Shown: positions 1 to 8,673 of the stretch, one piece after another
How positions within the stretch are numbered: position 1 is the stretch's first letter
Layout of the letters: each line of letters begins with the position of its first letter
Origin: Variovorax sp. V93
Lineage (GTDB): Bacteria; Pseudomonadota; Gammaproteobacteria; Burkholderiales; Burkholderiaceae_C
Assembly: GCF_041154485.1 (NCBI RefSeq)
Contig: NZ_AP028669.1
Coordinates: forward strand, 558,001 to 622,000
DNA: 64,000 nt
Direction of reading: 5' to 3'
The notes under the pieces: generated by a model
Databases searched by the model: none
The model's input: the letters and a program-made list of their open reading frames with translations, nothing else
What the model was told of the DNA's origin: nothing
Translations under genes and position numbers: made by a program

Positions 1-931
1 TGTCGACGGCGAGCGAATGCGTGAGCGCCATCAACGCGAACATCACCGCGGCCGCGAACGCGCAGCCCATGAGCCAGCGGCCGCGCCGCGCGCCGCCCGG
101 GTCCAGGCGGCCGAACATCGCGGGGCTGATCATGCCCGCGATGGTCATCACCAGCGCCACGTTGCCGCTGCTGACCAGCGACAGCCCGTGGCGGTCGTGC
201 AGCACGGGGCCGAGCCAGAGGCCGCGCAGGGTGATGAACGCGGCATACGACACGCAGGCAAAGCACAGCAGGCCCAGCGTGTGCGGCATGGCAAAGAGCG
301 GCAGCAGTTCGCGCACGGCCTTGGCGAGCGTCTGGCGTTCGTGCGGCGCCGCGCGCGGCGGCTCGTGCACGCGCCAGAACACGAAGCCCCACGACAGCAC
401 CGCGAAGCCCGCGAGGCAGGCGTAGCCCGCGCGCCAGCTCGCGGCTTCGATCAGCAGCGCGAGCGGCGTGCCGGTGAACAGGATGCCGAGCCCCGCCATG
501 CTCATCACGAGGCCCGACATGGCCGTGAAGCGCGCGGCCTCGAAGTGCCGTGCGATGAACACGGTGCAGGCGAGAAAGGCCGGCGCGCAGCCGACGCCGA
601 TCATGGCCTGCCCGAGCAGCAGCGCGTGGAAGCTGGGCGCCGCTGCGCACAGCACCGCGCCCGCAATGGCAAGCGGAAAGGCCGTGAGCACCGTGCGCCG
701 CACGCCGTAGATGTCGATCGACACACCCATCGCGAGCTGCGTCGCGCCGAACATGAAATGGAAGGTGCCGGCCCACAAGCCCAGCGCCTGGGCCGTGAGG
801 CCGAAATGCTGTGCGAGCGGCGTGGCCATCATCGCGCCGACGGTGCGAAAGGCCTGGCTCAGCGCGAAAGCGGAGGCCAGCACGATCAGCATCGATGTGG
901 CCGAACGTGTCGAAGCGGGGGAGAGGGTCAT
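1..931 (-). CDS. MFS transporter (3' end outside window)
   Basis: The reading frame is open from an ATG at 931 to the window edge (310 codons), so the C-terminus is missing. The N-terminus reads MTLSPASTRSATSMLIVLAS and is followed by repeated hydrophobic helices, as in the major facilitator superfamily. The first helix region ([17 protein letters not shown]) and the following GAT-QL-MG and YGVRRTVL segments match the MFS protein at 28933-30174 closely, so the two are paralogues. The substrate cannot be read from sequence; organic acids or drugs are typical of the superfamily. It is transcribed in the same direction as malate synthase but is separated from it by a terminator hairpin. Confidence 0.85.
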   Translation of the reverse strand, partial: MTLSPASTRSATSMLIVLASAFALSQAFRTVGAMMATPLAQHFGLTAQALGLWAGTFHFMFGATQLAMGVSIDIYGVRRTVLTAFPLAIAGAVLCAAAPSFHALLLGQAMIGVGCAPAFLACTVFIARHFEAARFTAMSGLVMSMAGLGILFTGTPLALLIEAASWRAGYACLAGFAVLSWGFVFWRVHEPPRAAPHERQTLAKAVRELLPLFAMPHTLGLLCFACVSYAAFITLRGLWLGPVLHDRHGLSLVSSGNVALVMTIAGMISPAMFGRLDPGGARRGRWLMGCAFAAAVMFALMALTHSLAVD

Positions 932-985
932 GGGAGAGGCGCAGCGCTGGAGACGGAGGCAGCACGGATCCTAACGGCATGCCAA

Positions 986-1011
986 AGAAAAAAACGGCGC
1001 CTCGGGCGCCG
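986..1011 (-). terminator. Rho-independent terminator after malate synthase
   Basis: A 7-bp perfect GC stem (995-1001 with 1005-1011, 3-nt loop) is followed on the minus strand by a T-rich run (994 down to 986). It lies just past the stop of the malate synthase gene and before the MFS gene. Confidence 0.75.
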
Positions 1012-1041
1012 TCGTTTTCAAGAGCCGATGCACGGCCGCGG

Positions 1042-3216
1042 TCAGGCCTCGCCCTTCACCTTCAGCCGCCACGCATGCAGCAGCGGCTCGGTGTAGCCGC
1101 TGGGCTGCTCGATGCCCTTGAACACCAGGTCCTGCGCCGCCTTGTACGCGGCCGAGGTTGCGAAGTTGCCGGCCATCGGCTGGTACACCGGATCACCCGC
1201 GTTCTGCTCGTCGACCACCTTGGCCATGCGCTGGAAGGTCTGGTCGACCTGTTCCTTCGTGACCACGCCGTGCAGCAGCCAGTTGGCGATGTGCTGGCTC
1301 GAGATGCGCAGCGTGGCGCGGTCTTCCATCAGGCCCACGTTGTGGATGTCGGGCACCTTGGAGCAGCCCACGCCCTGGTCGATCCAGCGCACCACGTAGC
1401 CGAGGATGCCCTGCACGTTGTTGTCGATCTCCTGCTGCTTCTCGGCCTCGGTCCAGTTGGCCGCGGGCGCAATGGGCACCTGCAGCAGCGCATCGAGGAT
1501 GTTGTCGCGCTCCGCGTCGGCATCGATCTTCTCGAGCTCCTGCTGCACGGACGTGACGCTGATCTGGTGGTAGTGCAGCGCATGCAGCGTGGCGGCGGTG
1601 GGCGAGGGCACCCAGGCGGTGTTGGCGCCGGCCTTGGGGTGGCCGATCTTCTGCTCGAGCATGGCGGCCATCAGGTCGGGCATGGCCCACATGCCCTTGC
1701 CGATCTGCGCCTTGCCGCGCAGGCCGCACGAGAGGCCGACCAGCACGTTGTTCTTCTCGTAGGCGCCGATCCACGCGCTGGACTTCATGTCGCCCTTGCG
1801 GATCATCGGGCCGCCGTGCATGGCGGTGTGCATCTCGTCGCCGGTGCGGTCGAGAAAACCGGTGTTGATGAAGGCCACGCGCGCGGCGGCCTCGGCGATG
1901 CAGGCCTTGAGATTCACGCTGGTGCGGCGCTCCTCGTCCATGATGCCGAGCTTCACGGTGTTGGCGGGCAGGCCGAGCAGCTGCTCGACGCGGCCGAACA
2001 GCTCGCTCGCAAAGGCCACTTCGGCCGGGCCGTGCATCTTGGGCTTGACGATGTAGATGCTGCCGGTGCGCGAGTTGCCCTTGCGCTTGAGGTCGATCAT
2101 CGCAATGGTGGTGGTGACCACGGCATCGAGGATGCCTTCGGGGATCTCCTTGCCGCCCGCGTACAGCACGGCCGGGTTGGTCATCAGGTGGCCCACGTTG
2201 CGCAGGAACATGAGCGAGCGGCCGTGCAGCTTCACGGGCTTTCCGTCGGCGCCGGTGTATTCGCGGTCGGGGTTGAGGCCGCGCGTGAAGGTCTTGCCGC
2301 CCTTGGCGACTTCTTCCGTCAGCGTGCCCTGCACGATGCCGAGCCAGTTCGAGTACGCGACCACCTTGTCGGCCGCATCCACCACGGCCACCGAGTCCTC
2401 GAGGTCGAGGATGGTCGAGAGCGCGGCTTCGAGCACCAGGTCGCTCACGCCGGCCGCGTCGCCCTTGCCGATGGGCGTGCTGCGGTCGATGCGGATGTCG
2501 AGGTGGATGCCGTTGTGCCTGAGCAGCACCGACGACGGCGCAGCCGCATCGCCCTGGTAGCCGACGAACTGCGCGGGGTCGGCCAGGCCGGTGCTGCTGC
2601 TTTGCAGCGCGACGACCAGCTTGCCGTCCTTCACGCTGTAGCCGGTCGCCATCTTGTGCGAGCCGTTTTCCAGCGGTGCGGCCTGGTCGAGCACGTTGCG
2701 CGCGTATTCGATCACCTTGGTGCCGCGCACGGGGTTGTAGCCCTTGCCTTTTTCGGCGCCACCGGTTTCGGGAATGGCGTCGGTGCCGTAGAGCGCGTCG
2801 TACAGCGAACCCCAGCGCGCGTTGGCGGCGTTGAGCGCGTAGCGGGCGTTGAGGATCGGCACCACCAGCTGCGGGCCGGCCTGCAGCGCGAGCTCGGAAT
2901 CGACGTTCGCGGTGGTGGCCTTCACGCCCTGGGGCTGCGGCAGCAGATAGCCGATCTTCTCGAGGAAGGCGCGGTAGGCCGGCATGTCGGTGATGGGACC
3001 AGGGTTCTTCTTGTGCCAGGCGTCGAGCTCGCTCTGCAGGCGGTCGCGCTCGGCCAGCAGCGCGATGTTCTTCGGCGCGAGGTCATGGACGATGGCGTCG
3101 AAGCCTTTCCAGAAAACCTCGCTGGCCACGCCGCTGGCGGGCAGGACCTTGTCCTCGATGAAGCGGTGGAGCTCGGTCGCAACCTGGAGGCCATGGGTGG
3201 TGGTGCGGGCGGTCAT
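1042..3216 (-). CDS. glcB: malate synthase G
   Basis: This 724-residue protein condenses glyoxylate and acetyl-CoA to malate in the glyoxylate shunt. Its length matches the G isoform (about 723 residues in E. coli), well above the A isoform. Segments typical of MSG are visible, including [15 protein letters not shown] near the N-terminus, [11 protein letters not shown] in the middle and [18 protein letters not shown] towards the C-terminus. The start ATG at 3216 has a good ribosome site (AAGGAGAG) about 6 bases upstream; the open frame extends further but without similarity to the family. A strong terminator follows the gene. No isocitrate lyase gene lies in the window. Confidence 0.97.
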   Translation of the reverse strand: MTARTTTHGLQVATELHRFIEDKVLPASGVASEVFWKGFDAIVHDLAPKNIALLAERDRLQSELDAWHKKNPGPITDMPAYRAFLEKIGYLLPQPQGVKATTANVDSELALQAGPQLVVPILNARYALNAANARWGSLYDALYGTDAIPETGGAEKGKGYNPVRGTKVIEYARNVLDQAAPLENGSHKMATGYSVKDGKLVVALQSSSTGLADPAQFVGYQGDAAAPSSVLLRHNGIHLDIRIDRSTPIGKGDAAGVSDLVLEAALSTILDLEDSVAVVDAADKVVAYSNWLGIVQGTLTEEVAKGGKTFTRGLNPDREYTGADGKPVKLHGRSLMFLRNVGHLMTNPAVLYAGGKEIPEGILDAVVTTTIAMIDLKRKGNSRTGSIYIVKPKMHGPAEVAFASELFGRVEQLLGLPANTVKLGIMDEERRTSVNLKACIAEAAARVAFINTGFLDRTGDEMHTAMHGGPMIRKGDMKSSAWIGAYEKNNVLVGLSCGLRGKAQIGKGMWAMPDLMAAMLEQKIGHPKAGANTAWVPSPTAATLHALHYHQISVTSVQQELEKIDADAERDNILDALLQVPIAPAANWTEAEKQQEIDNNVQGILGYVVRWIDQGVGCSKVPDIHNVGLMEDRATLRISSQHIANWLLHGVVTKEQVDQTFQRMAKVVDEQNAGDPVYQPMAGNFATSAAYKAAQDLVFKGIEQPSGYTEPLLHAWRLKVKGEA

Positions 3217-3271
3217 GTTTTTCTCTCCTTGAGAACGGTGCAATGCTGAATGAATCGAGGGGCGGTGTCTG

Positions 3272-3949
3272 TCAGAAGAACCCGAGCACGTCGCGCAGGC
3301 TGCTGCCGATGCGTTCGGGCTGCGTGCCGAGTTCTTCGAACGGGAGCTGGTAGCGGTTGACCCAGAGCGTGCGAAAGCCGAACCAGGTGGCGCCGAGTGC
3401 GTCCCAGCCGTTGCAGCTGACGAAGGCGATGCGCCCGGGCGGCAGGCCGGTGGCGGCGACGCCCAGCTGGTAGGCATCGGGATGCGTCTTGTACTTGCGG
3501 ATGCCGTCGACGCTCAGCACGTGGTCCAGCAAGCCGTCGAGCCCGGCGCTGCGCACGGCGGCATCGAGCATGCCGGGGTCGCCGTTCGAGAGGATGCCGG
3601 TGGCCACGCCGCGGTCCTTGAGTGCCTGCAGCACTTCGCGGCATTCGGGAAAAGCCGTGAGCGTGCGGTACTGGTCCATGAGCTGCTGCTCGGCGGCTTC
3701 CGTGAGGCCGAGGCCCAGCCGCTTGCAGGTGTAGCGCAGCGCGGCGCGCGTGAGTTCGCCGAAGGGCCGGTAGTGCGCGCCATGGTTGCTGGTGGTGACG
3801 AGGCGCGTGTATTCGATCTGCTTGTCGCGCCAGCCCGCGGCCAGCGCCTGCCCCTGGCCGGCGAACAGCCGCTCGGCCGCCTGCGCGACGCTGTAGACGT
3901 CGAACAGCGTGCCGTAGGCATCGAAGAGCACTGCGCCGGGTTGATCCAT
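3272..3949 (-). CDS. haloacid dehalogenase, type II
   Basis: The 225-residue protein belongs to the HAD superfamily, (S)-2-haloacid dehalogenase subfamily, which hydrolyses short 2-haloalkanoic acids. The nucleophile motif FDAYGTLFD (Asp10) is followed by the subfamily's [10 protein letters not shown] motif and by [16 protein letters not shown], the type II form of the C-terminal acidic motif. Length is normal for the family (220-240). The frame remains open upstream through unrelated sequence; the ATG at 3949 is chosen because family similarity begins there, though no strong ribosome site is seen. The physiological substrate may be a different small phosphorylated or halogenated acid. Confidence 0.9.
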   Translation of the reverse strand: MDQPGAVLFDAYGTLFDVYSVAQAAERLFAGQGQALAAGWRDKQIEYTRLVTTSNHGAHYRPFGELTRAALRYTCKRLGLGLTEAAEQQLMDQYRTLTAFPECREVLQALKDRGVATGILSNGDPGMLDAAVRSAGLDGLLDHVLSVDGIRKYKTHPDAYQLGVAATGLPPGRIAFVSCNGWDALGATWFGFRTLWVNRYQLPFEELGTQPERIGSSLRDVLGFF

Positions 3950-4059
3950 GGCTTGGACTTTATTCGATACTTTGCTGATCAGTAATAACCAGGATCGGGA
4001 TTTATCAGTGACAAAAATGAAGGTAATCGCAGTGCGGCTGCGTTTTTCCCCTTTGTTTG

Positions 4060-4800
4060 TCAGAGGATTCCGCTGAGCTCGCGGGCGGCGGTGCGCACCG
4101 GCTCGATGTGGCGCGCGTCGTAGCGGTGCGCCGGCATCGTCAGCGTGACGGCCGCGGCGAGGCTGCCGTCGGCATGGAACACCGGTGCCGAGATGCCGGC
4201 CAGCTCGGCCGTGCGGTCGCCCACCAGCGCGCAGTAGCCCTGGGCGCGGATCGCGTCGTACAGCTTGCGCTCTTTGGCGCCGCGGGGGCGCCCGGCTTCG
4301 GGGCCGAAGGCGATCAGCACGCGCGCGCCCGCGCCGCGGTCGTTGGGCAGCAGGTCGCCCGCGCGCACGTGGTCGCGCACCACATGCGACGAATCGACCC
4401 GGAACTGGCACAGCCGCACCCAGCTGTCGCCCTGGTCCTGCCGCACGTGGTAGGCCGCGCTCTCGCCCGTGGTTGCCGCCAGCGCGCGCAGCACCGGCAG
4501 CACGATGCGTTCGAGCGACAGCGACGCCGCATAGAGGCCGTGCAGCCGCGCGATCTCCGCGCCCAGTGCATAGCGGCCATCGTCCTGCCGGCGGATCAGC
4601 CGCGCATGTTCGAGCGAGGCCAGGAGCCGCAGCACCGTGCTCTTGTAGAGCTGCGTGCGCTCGGCGAATTGCGCGAGCGTGAGCGCCTCGTCGCCGGGCC
4701 GGAACGCCGAGAGCAGGCTCAGGGCGCGGTCGACGGCCGCGGCGCCGCCGGGCGCGGCGTTGAGGTCTGGAACCGATTCGGTTCGGGCTTTGCGAGGCAT
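4060..4800 (-). CDS. IclR-family transcriptional regulator
   Basis: The 246-residue protein has an N-terminal winged helix-turn-helix (about residues 22-85, with AVDRALSLLSAF, LAQFAERTQLYKSTVLRLL and LEHARLIRR) and a C-terminal IclR effector-binding domain (about 90-246, with AYHVRQDQG and LAGISAPVF). It is divergent from the HMG-CoA lyase/CoA-transferase pair, with face-to-face promoters and two palindromes in between. It therefore probably controls those genes and itself. The effector is unknown; an intermediate of leucine, itaconate or related acyl-CoA breakdown would fit the neighbours. Confidence 0.92.
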   Translation of the reverse strand: MPRKARTESVPDLNAAPGGAAAVDRALSLLSAFRPGDEALTLAQFAERTQLYKSTVLRLLASLEHARLIRRQDDGRYALGAEIARLHGLYAASLSLERIVLPVLRALAATTGESAAYHVRQDQGDSWVRLCQFRVDSSHVVRDHVRAGDLLPNDRGAGARVLIAFGPEAGRPRGAKERKLYDAIRAQGYCALVGDRTAELAGISAPVFHADGSLAAAVTLTMPAHRYDARHIEPVRTAARELSGIL

Positions 4801-4808
4801 GGGCGGGC

Positions 4809-4838
4809 TTGACAGTGAAAGTCGATCGGCAGTTTAAT
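4809..4838 (+). promoter_or_regulatory. sigma-70-type promoter for the HMG-CoA lyase operon
   Basis: A consensus -35 TTGACA (4809-4814) is followed after 18 bases by TTTAAT (4833-4838). Transcription would begin near 4845, inside the first palindrome, so an IclR-type repressor bound there would block it. Confidence 0.6.
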
Positions 4839-4874
4839 TCTGTTTCACAGAATTTAGTTCTGCAAGATAGAACT
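4836..4874. promoter_or_regulatory. two palindromic operator candidates for the IclR regulator
   Basis: Two perfect inverted repeats sit side by side: AATTCTG-N5-CAGAATT (4836-4854) and AGTTCT-N7-AGAACT (4856-4874). Their centres are 20 bp apart, about two helical turns, and they share the half-site core TTCTG/AGTTCT. The first covers the predicted plus-strand start and the minus-strand -10; the second fills the spacer of the minus-strand promoter. Binding by the adjacent IclR protein is inferred. Confidence 0.6.
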
Positions 4875-4879
4875 GTCAA
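4851..4879 (-). promoter_or_regulatory. sigma-70-type promoter for the IclR gene
   Basis: On the minus strand a perfect TTGACA (4879-4874) is separated by exactly 17 bases from TAAATT (4856-4851). The second palindrome occupies the spacer, which fits autoregulation by the IclR protein. Confidence 0.6.
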
Positions 4880-4917
4880 GCGGTCGATGCCGCGACCGCT
4901 CAACGGAGATGAAGCCA

Positions 4918-5856
4918 ATGACACCCCCCGATGTCCTCATCAGCGAGGTCGGCCCGCGCGACGGCCTGCAGTCGGTCAAGGCCACGATGCCGACCGCCGA
5001 CAAGCTGCGCTGGATCGATGCGCTCCACGCGGCCGGCGTGCGCGAGATCGAGGTCGCCTCCTTCGTGCCCGCCAAATTGCTGCCGCAGATGGCCGACGCC
5101 GCCGAGGTGGTGCGCCATGCCGTCACCTTGCCCGGCCTCACCGTGATGGCGCTGGTGCCCAACCGCAAGGGCGCGCAGGCCGCGCTCGAAGCGGGCGTGC
5201 ACAAGCTCACCATGCCGGTCTCGGCCAGCGTGGCGCACTCGCTCGCCAACGTGCGCAAGACGCCGACGGAAATGGTGGAAGAAGTGCGCGCCATCTCCGA
5301 GCTGCGCCGCGCGATCGCGCCGCATGTGAGGCTCGAGGCCGGCATCTCCACCGCCTTCGGCTGCACGCTGCAGGGGCTGGTGCCGGAGGACGACGTGATC
5401 CGCCTCGCGGCGCAGTGCATCGAGGCCGGCGCGGAAGAAGCGGGCCTCTCGGACACCGTCGGCTACGCCAACCCGGCGCAGGTGCGCCGGCTCTTCCGGC
5501 GCCTGCGCGCCGAGCTCGGCGCGCACGCCGGCGCCGCCCACATGCACAACACGCGCGGCCTCGGCATCGCGAACTGCCTCGCGGCCTGGGACGAGGGCGT
5601 GCGCACCTTCGACGCCTCGCTCGGCGGCCTCGGCGGCTGTCCCTATGCGCCCGGCGCCTCGGGCAATGCCGTCACCGAGGACCTCGTCTTCATGTTCGAG
5701 GCCATGGGCGTGCGCACCGGCATTGATATTCAAAAACTCATTGCGGCGCGCGCGCCGCTCATGGCCGGCCTGCCCGGCGAACCGGTCTACGGCATGACGC
5801 CCGAGGCCGGCCTGCCCAAGGGCTTCGTCCAACAGGAAACCACCGCACATGCCTGA
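4918..5856 (+). CDS. hydroxymethylglutaryl-CoA lyase-like enzyme
   Basis: The 312-residue protein is a DRE-TIM metallolyase that would split 3-hydroxy-3-methylglutaryl-CoA (or a close analogue) to acetyl-CoA and an oxoacid, as in leucine breakdown. EVGPRDGLQ near the N-terminus carries the metal-binding and catalytic residues. HMHNTRGLG and the glycine-rich cysteine signature GGLGGCPYAPGASGN are present. ATG 4918 is preferred over ATG 4909 because GGAG at 4905-4908 is correctly spaced for it. It overlaps the next gene by 8 bases. Pairing with a class III CoA-transferase also allows a role in itaconate/citramalyl-CoA or dicarboxylate metabolism. Confidence 0.93.
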   Translation: MTPPDVLISEVGPRDGLQSVKATMPTADKLRWIDALHAAGVREIEVASFVPAKLLPQMADAAEVVRHAVTLPGLTVMALVPNRKGAQAALEAGVHKLTMPVSASVAHSLANVRKTPTEMVEEVRAISELRRAIAPHVRLEAGISTAFGCTLQGLVPEDDVIRLAAQCIEAGAEEAGLSDTVGYANPAQVRRLFRRLRAELGAHAGAAHMHNTRGLGIANCLAAWDEGVRTFDASLGGLGGCPYAPGASGNAVTEDLVFMFEAMGVRTGIDIQKLIAARAPLMAGLPGEPVYGMTPEAGLPKGFVQQETTAHA

Positions 5857-7039
5857 ATCCCAGCCCCTGCCGTACGCCGGCGTCCGCGTCGTCGAGTTCA
5901 CCCACATGGTGATGGGCCCCACCTGCGGCCTGCTGCTGGCCGACCTCGGCGCGGAGGTCATCAAGGTCGAGCCCATCGAGGGCGACAGCACGCGCCGCCT
6001 GCTCGGCTCGGGCTCGGGCTTCTTCCCGACCTTCAACCGCAACAAGAAGAGCATCGCGCTCGACCTCAAGACGCCCGAAGGCGTGGAGGCCGCGCTGCGC
6101 CTCGTCGCCACGGCCGACATCGTGAGCGAGAACTTCAAGCCCGGCACCATGAAGAAGCTGGGGCTCGACTACGACAGCCTGAAGCAGCTCAACCCGCGCC
6201 TCATCTACGTGAGTCACAAGGGCTTTCTGCCCGGCCCCTACGATCACCGCACCGCGCTCGACGAAGTGGTGCAGATGATGGGCGGCCTCGCCTACATGAC
6301 CGGCCGCGCGGGCGACCCGCTGCGCGCGGGCACCAGCGTGAACGACATCATGGGCGGCATGTTCGGCGCCATCGGCGCGATGGCCGCGCTGCGCCAGCGC
6401 GAACTCACGGGCAAGGGCTGCGAGGTGCAGTCCGCGCTGTTCGAGAACAACGTGTTCCTGGTCGCGCAGCACATGATGCAGTTCGCCGCCACCGGCAAGG
6501 CGGCCGACCCGATGCCCAGCCGCATCTCGGCCTGGGCCGTGTACGACGTGTTCACCGTGAAGGACGGCGAGCAGATCTTCCTCGCGGCGGTGAGCGACAA
6601 GCAGTGGGCGATCTTCTGCAAGGCCTTCGGCCTGGAGGAGATGCTGGCCGATCCGCGCCTCGCGACCAACAACGACCGCGTGCTCGCGCGCGACTGGATG
6701 ATGCCGATCCTGCGCTCGCACCTGGCGGGCTACAGCGCCGCCGAACTCAGCGCGGTGTTCGAGCAGAACGAGCTGCCCTTCGCGCCCATCACCAAGCCGC
6801 AGGCGCTGTTCGACGACCCGCACCTCAACGCCACCGGCGGCCTTGCACCGGTGCGCATGAACGACGGCCACATGGCCAAGGTGCCGCTGATGCCCTTCAC
6901 GCTCGACGGCGAAAGGCCCGGCATCCGCCTGCAGCCGCCGCGCATCGGCGAGCACACCGGCGAGCTGCTGAGGGAAGTGGGCTACAGCGAGGAGGAGATC
7001 GCCGCCTTCGAGGCGCGCCAGGCCGGCATCACCGGATGA
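5849..7039 (+). CDS. class III CoA-transferase (CaiB/BaiF family)
   Basis: The 396-residue protein has the family start GVRVVEFTHMVMGPTCG, the LADLGAEVIKVEP and NRNKKSIALDLKTPEG segments, and the PGPYDHRTALDEVVQMMGG region where the active-site Asp of the family lies. Length is normal (about 400). These enzymes move CoA between carboxylic acids. It begins inside the HMG-CoA lyase gene (8-base overlap), so the two are one translational unit and probably activate and then cleave the same acid. The CoA donor and acceptor are unknown. Confidence 0.93.
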   Translation: MPESQPLPYAGVRVVEFTHMVMGPTCGLLLADLGAEVIKVEPIEGDSTRRLLGSGSGFFPTFNRNKKSIALDLKTPEGVEAALRLVATADIVSENFKPGTMKKLGLDYDSLKQLNPRLIYVSHKGFLPGPYDHRTALDEVVQMMGGLAYMTGRAGDPLRAGTSVNDIMGGMFGAIGAMAALRQRELTGKGCEVQSALFENNVFLVAQHMMQFAATGKAADPMPSRISAWAVYDVFTVKDGEQIFLAAVSDKQWAIFCKAFGLEEMLADPRLATNNDRVLARDWMMPILRSHLAGYSAAELSAVFEQNELPFAPITKPQALFDDPHLNATGGLAPVRMNDGHMAKVPLMPFTLDGERPGIRLQPPRIGEHTGELLREVGYSEEEIAAFEARQAGITG

Positions 7040-7075
7040 GCCCGGGCAAAACCCTGGCGATATAGTTCGGGCGCC

Positions 7076-8155
7076 ATGGACCGCCTGAAGCAACTCGAAT
7101 CCTTCGTCTCCGTGGCGACCCGCGGCGGCCTCACGGCCGCGGCCAAGGCCGAGGGCGTGGCGCCCGCGATCATGGGGCGGCGGCTCGATGCGCTCGAGGC
7201 GCGGCTGGGCGTCAAGCTCCTGGTGCGCACCACGCGGCGCATCACGCTCACGCACGAAGGCAGCGCCTTTCTCGAAGACTGCCAGCGCCTGCTGACCGAA
7301 TTCGCCAATGCCGAGGCGAGCGTGAGCGCGGGCGGCGTCAAGGCCAGCGGCCATCTGCGCGTGACGGCACCGGCCGGCTTCGGCCGCCGCCACGTGGCGC
7401 CGCTGGTGCCGCGCTTCCATGCGCTGCACCCGGAGGTCACGATCTCGCTGAACCTCAGCGACCGCGTGGTCGACGTGCGCGGCGAGAGCTTCGACTGCGC
7501 GGTGCGCGTGGGCGACATGCCCGACTCGTCGCTGGTCAGCGTGCGGCTGGCCGACAACCGCCGCCGCTGCGTCGCCACGCCGGAGTTCGTGCGCCGCCAC
7601 GGCATGCCGCGGCATCCGAACGAGCTGTCGCGCTTCGCCTGCCTCACGCTGTCGAGCGATGCTTCGCAGACGCGCGGCTGGGCGTTCCGCGTTCCGCGGA
7701 CCGCCCAGGGGCGGGATCAGGGACGCACCCTCGCGGGTGCGGGCGTTCCGCGCACAGCCCAGGGGCGGGATCAGGAGCGCACCCTGACGGGTGCGGGCGT
7801 TCCGCGCGCCGCTCAAAGCCAGGAACAGGAGCGCGCCCCGGCCGGCGCCGGCGAGGAGGGCGGCGAAGAGCTGATCTACCTGCGGCCCGAAGGCCCGCTC
7901 GATTGTTCCGACGGCCAGGTGCTGCACGACTGGTGCCTGGCCGGCCACGGCATCGCGTGGCGCAGCACCTGGGAAGTGGAGGCCGAGATCGATGCCGGCC
8001 TGCTGGTGCCGCTGCTGGACGAATTCGCCGCGCCGCCCAATGGCATCTACGCGGTCTTCGCGGGCACCAAGCACCTGCCGCTGAGGGTGCGGCTGTGGCT
8101 TGATTTCCTCAAGGAGCAGTATGGGCGGCCTGAATTCTGGGGCGGCAGGGGGTAA
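7076..8155 (+). CDS. LysR-family regulator with internal repeat insertion
   Basis: The N-terminal winged helix-turn-helix (residues 1-60, with LKQLESFVSVATRGGLTAAAKAEG) and the LysR substrate-binding fold (from about residue 92) are clear. At 359 residues it is about 54 longer than a usual LysR protein. The excess is exactly three 18-residue repeats of the form VPRTAQGRDQ-RTL-GAG (residues about 205-258) between the GWAFR and EELIYLRPEGP segments that are adjacent in normal members. A TATAGT box ends 9 bases before the ATG. It lies downstream of the CoA-transferase on the same strand. Whether the insertion leaves the effector domain functional is unclear. Confidence 0.88.
   Translation: MDRLKQLESFVSVATRGGLTAAAKAEGVAPAIMGRRLDALEARLGVKLLVRTTRRITLTHEGSAFLEDCQRLLTEFANAEASVSAGGVKASGHLRVTAPAGFGRRHVAPLVPRFHALHPEVTISLNLSDRVVDVRGESFDCAVRVGDMPDSSLVSVRLADNRRRCVATPEFVRRHGMPRHPNELSRFACLTLSSDASQTRGWAFRVPRTAQGRDQGRTLAGAGVPRTAQGRDQERTLTGAGVPRAAQSQEQERAPAGAGEEGGEELIYLRPEGPLDCSDGQVLHDWCLAGHGIAWRSTWEVEAEIDAGLLVPLLDEFAAPPNGIYAVFAGTKHLPLRVRLWLDFLKEQYGRPEFWGGRG
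7689..7850 (+). repeat. 3 x 54-bp in-frame tandem repeat inside the LysR gene
   Basis: Units begin at 7689, 7743 and 7797, each with GCGTTCCGCG. Each carries a short hairpin (GCACCC-N4-GGGTGC in units 1 and 2). Units 1 and 2 are nearly identical; unit 3 is diverged. Period 54 equals 18 codons, so the reading frame is kept. Confidence 0.9.
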
Positions 8156-8216
8156 AGCGCGCGAGCGGCGGCACAATCTGCAAGCATTTGCAACTCATTG
8201 AAGAAGAAAGCCATCG

Positions 8217-8669
8217 ATGACCCTCGAAGCCATCCTCGCCTACCTGCATCTGCTGGCCATCCTCACGATGGTCGTCTTCATCTCGAGCGAAGCGGCCCTG
8301 TGCCGCGTGCAGTGGCTCAATGCCGCCGTGGTGGAACGGCTCGCCAAGGTCGACATGGTCTACGGCATCGCCGCCATCGCTGTGCTGGCCACCGGCATCG
8401 CGCGCACGGTGTGGGGCGTGAAGGGCACGGCGTGGTATTGGACCAACCCGCTGTTGCATGTGAAGCTCGGCTTGTTCATCATCGTCGGCGTGCTCTCGAT
8501 CTTTCCGACGCTCACCTACTTCCGCTGGCGCAAGGCGCTGCGCGCCAACGGCACGCTGCCGGCGGAAGCCGACATCCGCAAGACGCGCAGGCTGGTGATG
8601 GTGCAGGCCCACCTGATCGCGCTGATTCCGCTGGTCGCCGTGTTCCTCGCGCGCGGCTTCGGCAAGTAG
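8217..8669 (+). CDS. DUF2214 family membrane protein
   Basis: The 150-residue protein has four predicted membrane helices (about residues 6-24, 45-65, 80-100 and 128-146), with a charged loop around FRWRKALRANG. Sequence and length fit the DUF2214 family of small inner-membrane proteins of unknown function. It starts 61 bases after the LysR gene with a purine-rich stretch (GAAGAAGAAAG) just upstream, and ends 4 bases before the next membrane protein, so they are probably co-transcribed. Confidence 0.8.
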   Translation: MTLEAILAYLHLLAILTMVVFISSEAALCRVQWLNAAVVERLAKVDMVYGIAAIAVLATGIARTVWGVKGTAWYWTNPLLHVKLGLFIIVGVLSIFPTLTYFRWRKALRANGTLPAEADIRKTRRLVMVQAHLIALIPLVAVFLARGFGK

Positions 8670-8673
8670 GCGC

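Noticed and set aside
811..3249. An 812-codon plus-strand frame opposite malate synthase
   Set aside because: Composition is that of an antisense shadow in GC-rich DNA; the minus strand encodes a full malate synthase G.
7689..7850. CRISPR-like array
   Set aside because: Three directly adjoining 54-bp units without spacers, inside an open frame, are a tandem repeat, not a repeat-spacer array.
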